From NCBI GenBank assembly GCA_902577765.1, contig CACHAK010000003.1, positions 1 to 64,000 of the forward strand: a DNA stretch of 64,000 bases, written 5' to 3'. Shown in pieces: positions 52,280 through 61,973 of the stretch; positions within the stretch are counted from its first letter, which is position 1; each line of letters opens with the position of its first letter. The notes beneath the pieces were generated by a model. It was not told where the DNA came from. It did not search any database and saw nothing but the letters and a program-made list of their open reading frames with translations. A program made the position numbers and the translations under genes. This DNA is from an uncultured Pelagibacteraceae bacterium. Its GTDB lineage: Bacteria; Pseudomonadota; Alphaproteobacteria; Pelagibacterales; AG-422-B15.

Positions 52280-52894
52280 TCAAAAATAATTATTGATATA
52301 TAATGGCTTAGGTTCGCTCTTAACAATCATATTCTTTTTAATTAAATGGGGCAATTTATTTAGATTAAAATTTATTATTAAGATATCTTCTTTTAATTTT
52401 TTACTTAAGTATGAATAAATTAAATCTTTATCACATACGTAGGCAGTATTCTTTATATATTGGGTTTTATAATTACTTAGATTTATTAGTTTTGGGAAGC
52501 CTGATGGGTTATCACCTACAAAATTCTGCAAAAAAAATTGGCTATCTTTAAAATGTATGAAGATTTTTCTTTTCCTTCTTCGGTCATCTTCTTTTATACA
52601 ACTGTTTAATATTTCAAACTTTGATAAACCAAATATTTTTATTTTTTTTATTAAACTTAAAGTTTTCGCAAATGTCAGTGCTGATCTAACACCAGTAAAA
52701 CTACCTGGACCAGTTATAATATAAATTGAATTAATCTTATTTATATTTTTTTTCAGTTTGTTAAAAAATCTATCAATTTCATCTATTAATATTTCAGATG
52801 TATTATTTTTTGCATTTAATTCTTTTTTAGAAAAACTATTTTTTTCTAAAACTGCAATATTAAAAGTTGTGGTAAAATCTAGAATGAGAAACAT
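52280..52894 (-). CDS. tsaB: tRNA threonylcarbamoyladenosine protein TsaB
   Basis: Inactive TsaD paralogue of 204 residues that scaffolds the t6A37 tRNA-modification complex. The N-terminal ASKHA fold is seen in MFLILDFTTTFNIAVLE and the conserved GPGSFTGVRSALTFAKTLSL. In other alphaproteobacteria rimI follows it; here fur follows directly. It is divergent from the deacetylase gene across 35 bases. Confidence 0.92.
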   Translation of the reverse strand: MFLILDFTTTFNIAVLEKNSFSKKELNAKNNTSEILIDEIDRFFNKLKKNINKINSIYIITGPGSFTGVRSALTFAKTLSLIKKIKIFGLSKFEILNSCIKEDDRRRKRKIFIHFKDSQFFLQNFVGDNPSGFPKLINLSNYKTQYIKNTAYVCDKDLIYSYLSKKLKEDILIINFNLNKLPHLIKKNMIVKSEPKPLYINNYF

Positions 52895-52929
52895 ATTATT
52901 GATATTTTTAACATATAGACTAAAAATTA

Positions 52930-53970
52930 ATGCATATGAATAATTTTTTAATAAAGAGTTCTACTAGATTACTAACTATTTATCTTTTTGTATTTTTAAA
53001 CATGATCACATATATAAACGCTGAGTCTGGAGTGTCTACATTTATGTATCACAGATTTGGTGAAAATAAATACCCCTCAACAAATGTTAGTGAAACTCAA
53101 TTTCTATCACACATAGATTACATTTTAAAAAATAATATTAACGTTTTAAGTTTAGAAGAGGTAATTGAGACTCTTAAAAATAAAAGAAAATTTAAGAAAA
53201 AATCTGTGGCATTTTCAGTGGATGATGCATACAGTTCATTTTACGAGATTGCTTGGCCGATTTTTAGAGAAAAAAACATTCCTGTAACTCTGTTCGTTTC
53301 TACTGATATCATAGATAAAAGTACGAATGGCTATATGAGTTGGGATGAAATCAATAATTTCTTAGACGAGGGAGGAACTGTAGGACAACATACATCTACC
53401 CATCTTCATATGCCCTTAAGTGAAGAAAACTATATAAAAAAAGATATTTTAGATTCACATAAAAGCTTCTTAAAGAATATTGGTTTTATTCCATCACTCT
53501 TTGCATATCCATATGGGGAAAGTAGTAGTTCAGTTATAAAAGTACTCAACGACTTCGGAATTACATATGCATTTGGACAACACTCTGGAGTAATCTCAAG
53601 TTATAGTAATCCATATTATCTTCCAAGATTTTCATTAAATGAAAGATTTGGTGAGTCTGACAGATTTGAATTTGCTGTAAACTCAAATGCTCTAATGGTA
53701 GAAGAATTTTTACCAATTGATATGTTTCTAAAAAATAATAATAAACCTACAATTGAGTTCAGTATAGTAAATGACTTGAAAGGGAATTCTATTGATTGCT
53801 TCTCTAATCCTGGAGGTAATTGGAATCTACAAGAAGTAGTTAATATTAAGTCTAATAGAGTGCAAATTAAATTAAAGGATGAATACGACAAAGGAAGGGC
53901 AAGACTAAACTGTACTACTAAAGTTGATAACGAGTGGTACTGGTTTGGTTATCAGTTTTTAGTTAAATAA
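52930..53970 (+). CDS. Exported polysaccharide deacetylase family protein
   Basis: Protein of 346 residues with an N-terminal signal or anchor (about 13-31), so it acts in the envelope. The NodB-type domain has Asp98/Asp99 (AFSVDDAY), His154 and His158 (QHTSTHLHMP) and AYPYGE. The usual TFDDG is altered to SVDDA but the metal and base residues remain. The C-terminal 90 residues form a separate beta-rich part I do not recognise. A second ATG two codons in is an alternative start. It likely acts on peptidoglycan or an exopolysaccharide. It overlaps the convergent glucosaminidase gene by eight bases. Confidence 0.8.
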   Translation: MHMNNFLIKSSTRLLTIYLFVFLNMITYINAESGVSTFMYHRFGENKYPSTNVSETQFLSHIDYILKNNINVLSLEEVIETLKNKRKFKKKSVAFSVDDAYSSFYEIAWPIFREKNIPVTLFVSTDIIDKSTNGYMSWDEINNFLDEGGTVGQHTSTHLHMPLSEENYIKKDILDSHKSFLKNIGFIPSLFAYPYGESSSSVIKVLNDFGITYAFGQHSGVISSYSNPYYLPRFSLNERFGESDRFEFAVNSNALMVEEFLPIDMFLKNNNKPTIEFSIVNDLKGNSIDCFSNPGGNWNLQEVVNIKSNRVQIKLKDEYDKGRARLNCTTKVDNEWYWFGYQFLVK

Positions 53971-54946
53971 TATCTACAGTTTCCTTGATAAGTGATTTTG
54001 TATCAATTCTTAAATTTTCAAAATCCTGAAAATTATTCATTTCGATTATATTCTTTATCTTTATAGGATAATCATCTTCGATTGAATAATTATAGAGGTA
54101 GTCAGCTAAATTGGCGCCATCTAGTGGTATCTTATTTGTCCTCATCACGAAACGATTAATCCTAAATTCGTCATAATGATAATTAGTATTAAGATTTTTC
54201 ATATAGGATGCGACAGACTCTCTTAAATTATTAAAAGATTTAATTTTATAGTTTGCATCTACTTCTCTATCATTAGGTATTATTCCGGCTGAACCATTGT
54301 CCCAGACATATTGTCCGTACAACGCGTTTCCTTCATAAGCAAACCTAGAAGTACCCCAACCACTTTCTATCACGGCTTGCGCAAGTGCAAGTGAAACAGG
54401 TATTACATCAATCTTGAGCAACAATTGATTTATTGAGTATTCACCATACTCATCCATTAAGCTTTTTATCCATAATGCATCTTTTCTAGATAAATGACTA
54501 AAATTGGCTTCAATGTATTTTATTTGCCTGTTTAACCTGTGGAGAACCTCATTTTCTTTTACAATCAGAGGTAGTGCTATTTGAATAAATATTTCCTTTC
54601 TAATCTCCACAGATTTAACATCTTTTAGCTCTGCAGGTAGAACTGGAACAACAATATTTGGAACAAGCTTTGTTTTTCTAATTTTATCAATGTCAAATTG
54701 ATCTACGTAATAAGTATTATCAAACAGTTTAACATTATAGAGATTTTCACTTAAATTTTTGTTTCCATCAACAATTGATTCTGTTTTTGGGACAGAATTA
54801 ACAATTGTTTTATTGTATATATTACTACTAAAAACCAGAGATATTAAAACAGATAATGTCAATAAAAGTAATATTAGATAATACAGCTTAAATACAAAAT
54901 CTAATTTTACATTTCTTGTGCTGAGATTTCTTAATAAATCACTCAT
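53963..54946 (-). CDS. Bax/FlgJ-type glucosaminidase, membrane anchored
   Basis: Envelope hydrolase of 327 residues with one N-terminal membrane helix (about 19-41). The glucosaminidase domain (about 150-300) carries the catalytic Glu in AVIESGWGTSRFAYEGNALYG, matching the Bax family (endo-beta-N-acetylglucosaminidase fold). It probably cleaves peptidoglycan glycans. It overlaps nfu by one base, forming the end of a murJ-trpS-usp-nfu run. Confidence 0.85.
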   Translation of the reverse strand: MSDLLRNLSTRNVKLDFVFKLYYLILLLLTLSVLISLVFSSNIYNKTIVNSVPKTESIVDGNKNLSENLYNVKLFDNTYYVDQFDIDKIRKTKLVPNIVVPVLPAELKDVKSVEIRKEIFIQIALPLIVKENEVLHRLNRQIKYIEANFSHLSRKDALWIKSLMDEYGEYSINQLLLKIDVIPVSLALAQAVIESGWGTSRFAYEGNALYGQYVWDNGSAGIIPNDREVDANYKIKSFNNLRESVASYMKNLNTNYHYDEFRINRFVMRTNKIPLDGANLADYLYNYSIEDDYPIKIKNIIEMNNFQDFENLRIDTKSLIKETVDII

Positions 54947-55512
54947 TACTTTGTAACCTCTTCCACTTTTTTTATTTCGGGAATATTGTGTTTAAGTAAA
55001 TTCTCAACACCATTTTTAAGAGTAAGCGTTGCACTTGGGCATCCAGCGCAACTACCTTGTAAAGCCAGATAAACAATTCCATTATTATACTCAATAAATT
55101 TTATATCTCCACCATCCTGCATTACAGCTGGCTTAACTTTTGAAATTAAAATACTATTAATTTGGTTAACTACTTTAGTGTCATCTTCAGCGTAGATAAC
55201 CCCTTCTAAGTTATCTGATAATTCATCATGATTATTTAAAGTCGGAAGCCCAGAGTTAATATGATTTGAAATTACCTGTAAGATTGATGCCTTTAATTGT
55301 TCCCAAGTAAATTTACTTTTATTCACTGAAATGCAATTCTTGTTAAATAAAATACTTTCTACACCATCAATCTTTAGAAGATCATCAGCTAACAAAGAAT
55401 TAGTGGTGCTTTTATTTTTATAAAATTCTAAAGGGTGTAAACTAATCTCATGGCTCTCAAGTATAAATTTGAGCGAGTTAGGGTTGGGAGTGGACTCAGT
55501 TTGTATAAACAT
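54946..55512 (-). CDS. NifU-family Fe-S scaffold (Nfu1 type)
   Basis: Fe-S cluster carrier of 188 residues. The N-terminal Nfu_N domain begins MFIQTESTPNPNSLKFI, as in mitochondrial NFU1. The C-terminal NifU domain holds the cluster cysteines in GSCAGCPSATLTLKNGVE. Nfu-type proteins deliver [4Fe-4S] clusters to enzymes. It lies between usp and bax, a common alphaproteobacterial position. Confidence 0.95.
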   Translation of the reverse strand: MFIQTESTPNPNSLKFILESHEISLHPLEFYKNKSTTNSLLADDLLKIDGVESILFNKNCISVNKSKFTWEQLKASILQVISNHINSGLPTLNNHDELSDNLEGVIYAEDDTKVVNQINSILISKVKPAVMQDGGDIKFIEYNNGIVYLALQGSCAGCPSATLTLKNGVENLLKHNIPEIKKVEEVTK

Positions 55513-55598
55513 AATTTTAAGATTATTTATATAGTCAGATTCACAATATTTTAAAGATTTGATGAGGATATTTAATAAGTGATTGTTTTAAATTGATT

Positions 55599-56075
55599 TT
55601 AATCTGCTCTAGATGCTAAATCGTCAATTACTTCTTCTGTTAATCCTTGCGGAATGATTACCGTCGGTACAGGTAATTTGCCTGATTTTTGACCTGCGAG
55701 CAAAGAAACTAATGGACCTGGTTGGTCATCGCTAGAAGCGGCTAAAACAAGAAATCTTATTGAGTTATCTGACTCCAAAGTTGCTATAATTTGCTCGCTT
55801 GGAATACCTTCTTTTATAATTAGTTCTGGCACAGTGCCTGTAAGGTCATTAATAACTTTTGACCACTTTTGAAGCTTTTCCTGAGCTTTATCTCTAGCTT
55901 CTTGTAAAATTATATCCTCAATTGATTGCCATTGTTGAGGATCAAATTGTTCGATGATATTGAGTAATATGACCCTTCCCTTTGTATTTTCTGCTCTTTT
56001 AGCCGCAAATCTAATAGCGACATTTAACTCTTCAGAGTCATCGACTATTACTAAAAATTTTGATCTATGTTTCAT
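55599..56075 (-). CDS. Universal stress protein (UspA family)
   Basis: Single-domain Usp of 158 residues. It begins with the alpha/beta fold FLVIVDDSEELNVAIRFAAKRA and ends VPTVIIPQGL; the ATP-binding glycine pattern (LAGQKSGK) appears only partly conserved. Function is not predictable beyond a stress or energy role. It overlaps the trpS stop by 11 bases. The downstream 86-base gap to nfu shows no clear signal. Confidence 0.88.
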   Translation of the reverse strand: MKHRSKFLVIVDDSEELNVAIRFAAKRAENTKGRVILLNIIEQFDPQQWQSIEDIILQEARDKAQEKLQKWSKVINDLTGTVPELIIKEGIPSEQIIATLESDNSIRFLVLAASSDDQPGPLVSLLAGQKSGKLPVPTVIIPQGLTEEVIDDLASRAD

Positions 56076-57087
56076 TTCTAATCAATCCAACTATATCATA
56101 TACATCGTTTATTGTTTTTTTTGCAACCTGATTTGCTTTATTTGTTCCTTCAAGCATTATTCTTTTAAGGAATTTCTGGTCTTGCATTAATTTTTTTATT
56201 TCTGAAGATATTGGATTAATTACATCCACGAGTATTTCTGAAAGATCTTCCTTGAATTTTGAAAAATTTTTTCCTTGATATTCATTAATTAATATTTTTT
56301 TCTCTTTACCGGAAAATCCAGAATATATGTTGAGTAAATTATTTATCTCACTTAATTTTAAAATTTCATTCATGGTACTTGGCATATTTACATCTGCTGT
56401 TTTGGCTTTTTTAATTTTTTTTACAATTGAGTCAGTCTCATCTGTCATACTAATTCGAGAATTATCCGATAAATCAGATTTACTCATTTTTTGATTTCCA
56501 TCTTTTAAAGACATTATTCTTGAAGTGTTATCCTCTATAATCGGCTCAGGTATTGGAAAAAATTTTTCACAATTAAAATCTCTATTAAATTTTTGTGCAA
56601 TATCTCTGGTTAATTCAAGATGCTGTTTTTGGTCATTACCTACTGGTACATGTGTAGCTTTATATAAGAGAATGTCTGCAGCCATCAAGTTTGGATATAT
56701 AAATAATCCAGAACTAGCATTTTCTCTATCTTTACCAGCTTTATCTTTAAACTGTGTCATTCTACTTAACCACCCCATTCTAGTAACACAATTAAATATC
56801 CACGATAATTCAGCATGAGCAGAGACGCTACTCTGGTTAAAGATGACGCTTTTTTCTGGATTAATACCAGATGCAATATATGTCGCAACAACTTCAAGAG
56901 TGTTGCGTGATAAAAGCTCTGGATTTTGTTTTACAGTAATAGCGTGAAGATCTACAACACAAAAAAAGCATTTGAAATCGTTTTGCATTTTTACAAAGTT
57001 CTTTATAGCGCCCAAATAATTTCCTATGTGCAAATCTCCTGAAGGTTGAACACCTGATAAAATTGTACGGCTATTGGTTTCAATCAT
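56065..57087 (-). CDS. trpS: Tryptophanyl-tRNA synthetase
   Basis: Class I synthetase of 340 residues. The HIGH-type motif is GDLHIGNYLGAIK and the KMSKS motif is present (GNQKMSKSDLSD). The length is standard. It overlaps murJ upstream by four bases and usp downstream by 11 bases. Confidence 0.98.
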   Translation of the reverse strand: MIETNSRTILSGVQPSGDLHIGNYLGAIKNFVKMQNDFKCFFCVVDLHAITVKQNPELLSRNTLEVVATYIASGINPEKSVIFNQSSVSAHAELSWIFNCVTRMGWLSRMTQFKDKAGKDRENASSGLFIYPNLMAADILLYKATHVPVGNDQKQHLELTRDIAQKFNRDFNCEKFFPIPEPIIEDNTSRIMSLKDGNQKMSKSDLSDNSRISMTDETDSIVKKIKKAKTADVNMPSTMNEILKLSEINNLLNIYSGFSGKEKKILINEYQGKNFSKFKEDLSEILVDVINPISSEIKKLMQDQKFLKRIMLEGTNKANQVAKKTINDVYDIVGLIRNET

Positions 57088-58622
57088 TTTTTTAAAATCT
57101 TTTTTAATTCTGAATATTTAAAAGGCTTGTAAAATGAAATTATAATTAAATAAAGCAGTATTGAAGAAATCACTGAAAATACTAGAAATATAATTTCATT
57201 ATAGTAAAAAAAACTAGATATCACTGAAACATATTTCATTAAAAAATTTAAATATAAATACATCAAAAAAGATACCAAAAATATGATAATTATTGGTACT
57301 ACGATTTTATTGGTAATTTTAAAATAATTATTCTTTTCTAAACCTAAATGTAATAATGCTACGCTGATCCAAGCAGATACACTTGTGGCAATTGCGATAC
57401 CAACAAAACCCATATTTATAAATAAGATAATACTTAATAATGTATTTAGAATTAGATTTATAGCCGTTATGTAAAGCGTAGGTTTTGCATTTTCGTAAGC
57501 AAAAAATATTGGAGTATATATTTTCATTACTATGAAACCTACCAATCCAAAACAATAGTATTTTAATGCATAAGAGGTATTTGCAGTTGAATTTTCATTG
57601 AATGCCCCTCGTTCAAATAAAACCTCAATAATAAGATCTGATAAGACAAAAATACCAATTGCAGCAGGTATAGCAAATAAAAGCGAGTAAATAAGAGTTT
57701 CCTCAATGGTTTGATTTATACTTTCCTGAGTCTCATGTTTTATCTTACTAGAAATTGATGGTAAAAGTGTAATCCCTATAGCAATTCCAATTAAAGCTAA
57801 TGGTAACTGATATATTCTATCTGCATAATACAGATAAGATATTGCGCCACTTTCAAACGAGGCAATGATTGTTCCTATTAAAATATTAATTTGAAGCAAT
57901 CCAGATGAAAAGAAGCTTGCAGTAAATAAGTTTAAAAATCTTTTTATTTGCGTTCTTAAAAAATTCAGTGAGAAAATAATGTAAATTTTTTCTTTTAAAA
58001 GAGACAAGTACAATATTATGACTTGCAATATACCCGCTATCACTACGCCCCATGCTAAGAAAGTAAGATAATTTTCACCAATTTTATAGGCAAAAACTAA
58101 TGAGAATATTAAAGTTACATTTAAGATTATTGGAAGTGCTGCTGACAAAGCAAACTTGTTATTTGAATTTAAAATAGATGAGTAAATTGAAGAAACGCTT
58201 ATAAAAATTAAAAATGGAAATATGATTCTTGAAATTCTAACCAATTCATCAAACTTATTTATATCATTGGAAAATCCGGGTGCTATTAAGTGTATGAAAT
58301 AAGGCATAAATATTTCAACTATTAAAACTAAGAATAAGGCTGTTATGAAAAATATAGTTAAAATATTGCCGGCAAACTTTTGAGATTCTTGAATTAAATT
58401 TTCTTTTACTAATTTTGTATAAATAGGCACAAAAGCTGAGTTTAATGCACCCTCAGAAAATATTCTTCTAAAAGTGTTAGGGAATCTAAATGCAACAAAA
58501 AATATATCTGAAATTAAACCTGTCCCTAAAAAATTAGCAATAAAGATATCTCTCACAAAACCAAAAATTCTACTTATAGAAGTAAAAAAAGAGTAAATAA
58601 TTGAAGACTTCAAAATATTCAT
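57084..58622 (-). CDS. murJ: Lipid II flippase MurJ
   Basis: Inner-membrane protein of 512 residues with about 14 helices that flips lipid II for peptidoglycan synthesis. The N-terminal RIFGFVRDIFIANFLGTG and FRRIFSEGALNSAFVPIY are characteristic of MurJ/MviN. It precedes trpS and usp, a conserved alphaproteobacterial block. Confidence 0.95.
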   Translation of the reverse strand: MNILKSSIIYSFFTSISRIFGFVRDIFIANFLGTGLISDIFFVAFRFPNTFRRIFSEGALNSAFVPIYTKLVKENLIQESQKFAGNILTIFFITALFLVLIVEIFMPYFIHLIAPGFSNDINKFDELVRISRIIFPFLIFISVSSIYSSILNSNNKFALSAALPIILNVTLIFSLVFAYKIGENYLTFLAWGVVIAGILQVIILYLSLLKEKIYIIFSLNFLRTQIKRFLNLFTASFFSSGLLQINILIGTIIASFESGAISYLYYADRIYQLPLALIGIAIGITLLPSISSKIKHETQESINQTIEETLIYSLLFAIPAAIGIFVLSDLIIEVLFERGAFNENSTANTSYALKYYCFGLVGFIVMKIYTPIFFAYENAKPTLYITAINLILNTLLSIILFINMGFVGIAIATSVSAWISVALLHLGLEKNNYFKITNKIVVPIIIIFLVSFLMYLYLNFLMKYVSVISSFFYYNEIIFLVFSVISSILLYLIIISFYKPFKYSELKKILKK

Positions 58623-58700
58623 ATAGGTATTGTTTATTATTATATTTTGATCTAAATAACGTCAAAAAAAAGAACCAAATCCAATATATATCTTTTGAAT

Positions 58701-58728
58701 TTGAAAAGCAGGTAAAAACCTATATAAA
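58701..58728 (+). promoter_or_regulatory. Candidate promoter of maeB
   Basis: TTGAAA (58701-58706) and TATAAA (58723-58728) are separated by 16 bases, a fair sigma-70 match. Transcription would begin around 58735, leaving only about nine bases before the ATG and no obvious ribosome binding site, so the transcript would be nearly leaderless. The rest of the 121-base murJ-maeB gap shows no other signal. Confidence 0.4.
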
Positions 58729-58743
58729 ATTTGAAAAAACTTT

Positions 58744-61011
58744 ATGACTAAAAAAGATAGAGAAGAGCATTTTAGCGAGAAAGAAGCTTTAGTTTTTCAC
58801 GCACAGGGCAAACCAGGTAAAATTGAAATCAAGGCAACAAAACCCCTTGAAACACAGAGGGACTTGTCTCTTGCATATTCTCCTGGAGTTGCTGCGCCCG
58901 TAAATGCAATAGCAGAAAACACTAACTCAGTTTATGACTTTACAAGTAAAGGAAATTTAGTTGCTGTTATTTCTAATGGAACCGCAATATTAGGACTTGG
59001 GAATTTAGGTGCACACGCATCTAAACCAGTTATGGAGGGAAAATCAGTTTTATTCAAAAGATTTTCTGATATTGACTCAATTGATCTAGAGATCGATACG
59101 GAAGACGCAGATGCATTTATTGACTCTGTAAAACATCTAGGCCCCTCTTTTGGTGGAATAAACTTAGAAGACATAAAAGCTCCAGAATGTTTTATTATTG
59201 AAGATACTCTCAAAGAAATCATGGATATTCCAATATTTCATGATGACCAACACGGCACTGCTATAATTTCAGCCGCCGCACTATTAAATGCTCTAGATCT
59301 AAGTGGAAAAAATATCAAGGATGCTAAAATTGTTGTTAATGGAGCTGGAGCAGCTGGCATAGCCTGCCTAGAACTTTTAAAAGCCATGGGAATGCCAAAT
59401 GAAAATGCAATACTTTGTGATACTAAAGGTGTGATCCATACAGAACGAAAGGAAAATTTAAATCAGTGGAAATCTGCTCATGCAATAAAAACAGATTGTA
59501 GAACACTTGAGGAAGCTCTAAATGGTGCGGACATTTTTTTTGGCTTATCAATTGGAAACATTATGAGTGAAAAAATGGTCTTATCAATGGCAAAAAACCC
59601 TATCATTTTTGCGATGGCAAACCCAGAGCCAGAAATTCTCCCTGAAAAGATTAAAGAGTGTAGGAAGGATGCCATTATAGCAACTGGTAGATCTGACTAT
59701 CCAAATCAGGTCAATAATGTTTTAGGCTTCCCATATATTTTCAGAGGAGCTCTTGATGTTAGAGCAAAAACAATAAATCTTGAAATGAAAATTGCTGCAG
59801 CTAAAGCTATTGCTGATTTAGCGAAAGAAGATGTTCCAGATGAAGTTGCTAATGCATATCCAGGTCAAAGACCACAGTATGGTCCAGATTACATTATACC
59901 TTCGCCGTTTGATCCAAGATTAATAAGTAAAGTACCACCAGCAGTTGCTAAGGCTGCTATGGACACAGGAGTAGCAAGAAAAGCAATTGTTGACATGGAA
60001 AATTACTCAAATGAGTTGTCTGCAAGGCTCAATCCATCAGCAGGACTTTTGCAGAAAGTTTTTCAGGAGGTAAAAGAAAATCCAAAAAGGGTAATATTCA
60101 CTGAAGGAGAAGAAGAGGATATGATTCGAGCTGCAGTAATATTTCTTAATAATGGTATGGGAACACCAATTCTAATCGGAAGAGACGAAATTATTAAAGA
60201 TAAAATGAAATCAATGGGTTTAGACTTTTTCGATCAAATGGAAATACATAGTACGAGAAATAAATCTGAGCACGACCGATATGCAGAACATATTTATGAA
60301 AGATTACAGAGAAAAGGATTTTTAAAAAAAGATTGTTTAGAATTGCTTACTAGAGAAAGAAATGTGTTTGCGGCATGTATGGTATCTCTTAAAGAAGCTG
60401 ATGCTATGGTGTGCGGTTTAACAAGAAGTTATGCGGCTTCACTCGAGAGTATTGAATACGTATTAGATCCAATTCCTAATAAAACGATACTTGGAATGAC
60501 AGTAATGCTGTGTAATGGAAGAACTATTTTTGTAGCTGACTCAAATGTTCATGATATGCCAAATGCATCACAGTTAGCAAATATAACTCAAGAAAGTGCA
60601 GAAGTTGTAAGAGATATTTTTGGAATTGAACCTCGTGCAGCTCTAGTTTCTTATTCTAATTTTGGTAAGCCATTCACAGAAAGATCTGTATATATGCGAG
60701 ATGCTAAAAAAATTCTGGATCAAAGAAATTTAGATTTTGAATATGATGGGGAAATGGGAGCCAACACAGCATTAAATGAAAATTTAATGAAGCTCTATCC
60801 TTTTTGTAAGTTATCTGGACCAGCTAATCTTCTTATTATGCCTGCAATACACAGTGCAAGCATATCCACAAAAATGCTACAAGAGCTTGGGGGAGGCACT
60901 CTCGTTGGGCCATACTTGGTAGGATTTAAGGAAAGCATACAAATTGTACCTCTTGGAGCTAACGTTTCTGATATTGTTAATTTGGCCACACTGTCAGCTT
61001 ATAAAAGTTAA
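58744..61011 (+). CDS. maeB: NADP-dependent malic enzyme with phosphotransacetylase-like domain
   Basis: Cytosolic enzyme of 755 residues converting malate to pyruvate and CO2 with NADPH. The malic domain has AYSPGVAAPVNAI, MEGKSVLFKRF and FHDDQHGTAIISAAALLNAL. The NAD-type fold includes VVNGAGAAGIACLELL. From about residue 430 a phosphate acetyltransferase-like domain follows (RVIFTEGEEEDMIRAA), as in the large bacterial MaeB; it is usually regulatory. It provides pyruvate and NADPH from C4 acids, complementing pckA. Its stop shares TTAA (61008-61011) with the convergent hydrolase. Confidence 0.96.
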   Translation: MTKKDREEHFSEKEALVFHAQGKPGKIEIKATKPLETQRDLSLAYSPGVAAPVNAIAENTNSVYDFTSKGNLVAVISNGTAILGLGNLGAHASKPVMEGKSVLFKRFSDIDSIDLEIDTEDADAFIDSVKHLGPSFGGINLEDIKAPECFIIEDTLKEIMDIPIFHDDQHGTAIISAAALLNALDLSGKNIKDAKIVVNGAGAAGIACLELLKAMGMPNENAILCDTKGVIHTERKENLNQWKSAHAIKTDCRTLEEALNGADIFFGLSIGNIMSEKMVLSMAKNPIIFAMANPEPEILPEKIKECRKDAIIATGRSDYPNQVNNVLGFPYIFRGALDVRAKTINLEMKIAAAKAIADLAKEDVPDEVANAYPGQRPQYGPDYIIPSPFDPRLISKVPPAVAKAAMDTGVARKAIVDMENYSNELSARLNPSAGLLQKVFQEVKENPKRVIFTEGEEEDMIRAAVIFLNNGMGTPILIGRDEIIKDKMKSMGLDFFDQMEIHSTRNKSEHDRYAEHIYERLQRKGFLKKDCLELLTRERNVFAACMVSLKEADAMVCGLTRSYAASLESIEYVLDPIPNKTILGMTVMLCNGRTIFVADSNVHDMPNASQLANITQESAEVVRDIFGIEPRAALVSYSNFGKPFTERSVYMRDAKKILDQRNLDFEYDGEMGANTALNENLMKLYPFCKLSGPANLLIMPAIHSASISTKMLQELGGGTLVGPYLVGFKESIQIVPLGANVSDIVNLATLSAYKS

Positions 61012-61970
61012 TCTGATAAAAAATTAGAAATCTGATCAATAGCTTTCTTGCTCTCAGGCAAAAACTCAAATATTTGCCAAACATGTGGTAGGTTTTTATA
61101 CTCGCTTAATCTAACTTTGTTTTTACCTTCTTTCATTCGAGTAAATAAGTCAACTGAGTCACTATAAAGAATTTCGATATCACTTACCTGTATTAAAGTT
61201 TCTGGAAAGTTTGAATATTTTGCAAAAACAGGTGATATCAACGGACTTTTATAATTTTGATTAGGAGCATACCATTCCTCAACAGTTCTTTTCATGGATC
61301 TAGCAGTATTAAGCCAATCATTATAGGAAAGGTATGGATCAGACTTTGAATTTATCTTAATACTTCGTCCATTACCAGTAAGATCAGTCCATGGTGACAG
61401 TAAAAATAATTTTGAAGGCAGATTCATTTTTAATTCTTGTAACTTTAGTGTACTTACTAATGCCAGATTTCCTCCTGCAGAATCACCACCGAAAAAAATA
61501 TTTTGACATTGATAACCCTTTTTTAGTAACTCTTTGTAACTCCTTACAGCATCGTTAATCGCAGAAGGAAAAATATTTTCTGGAGACAGTGCATAATCAA
61601 TAGCAAAAATCTGTATAAGGGATTTTTTTGCAATAGATATAAGCATATTTTGGTGTGTTTCAGGTGAGCCAGCAATATAGCCACCTCCATGAAAATATAA
61701 AATACACTTTTCCTTAGCAAAACTTTCGTGGTTTATATGAAGTGTTCTAATTTTATCAAGATATATTTCACTAATATCTAAATTAGATTTTTTTTTATTA
61801 AAAATAATTTGTTGCAAAAATTTTGAAAAAAAAGATGGCGATGCTTCCTCATAACCTTGCTGATACATCATTCTTCTTGCTTCAATATAAGATCGTTCCT
61901 CAACTGGAGGTTGAACATTTTTTACATATTTTTTAAGAAAAAAATTAAGTATGCTTGCTTGAATACTCAT
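61008..61970 (-). CDS. Alpha/beta hydrolase, hormone-sensitive lipase family
   Basis: Esterase/lipase-like protein of 320 residues. The oxyanion motif is YFHGGGYIAGS (HGGG 94-97), the nucleophile Ser164 lies in GGDSAGGNLA, and the other triad residues are likely the Asp in QVSDIEILYSDS and the His in LPHVWQIF. No signal peptide is seen. Substrates of this family are varied short-chain esters, so none is assigned. It is separated from gshB by three bases and probably forms one operon with it. Confidence 0.87.
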   Translation of the reverse strand: MSIQASILNFFLKKYVKNVQPPVEERSYIEARRMMYQQGYEEASPSFFSKFLQQIIFNKKKSNLDISEIYLDKIRTLHINHESFAKEKCILYFHGGGYIAGSPETHQNMLISIAKKSLIQIFAIDYALSPENIFPSAINDAVRSYKELLKKGYQCQNIFFGGDSAGGNLALVSTLKLQELKMNLPSKLFLLSPWTDLTGNGRSIKINSKSDPYLSYNDWLNTARSMKRTVEEWYAPNQNYKSPLISPVFAKYSNFPETLIQVSDIEILYSDSVDLFTRMKEGKNKVRLSEYKNLPHVWQIFEFLPESKKAIDQISNFLSD

Positions 61971-61973
61971 AAA

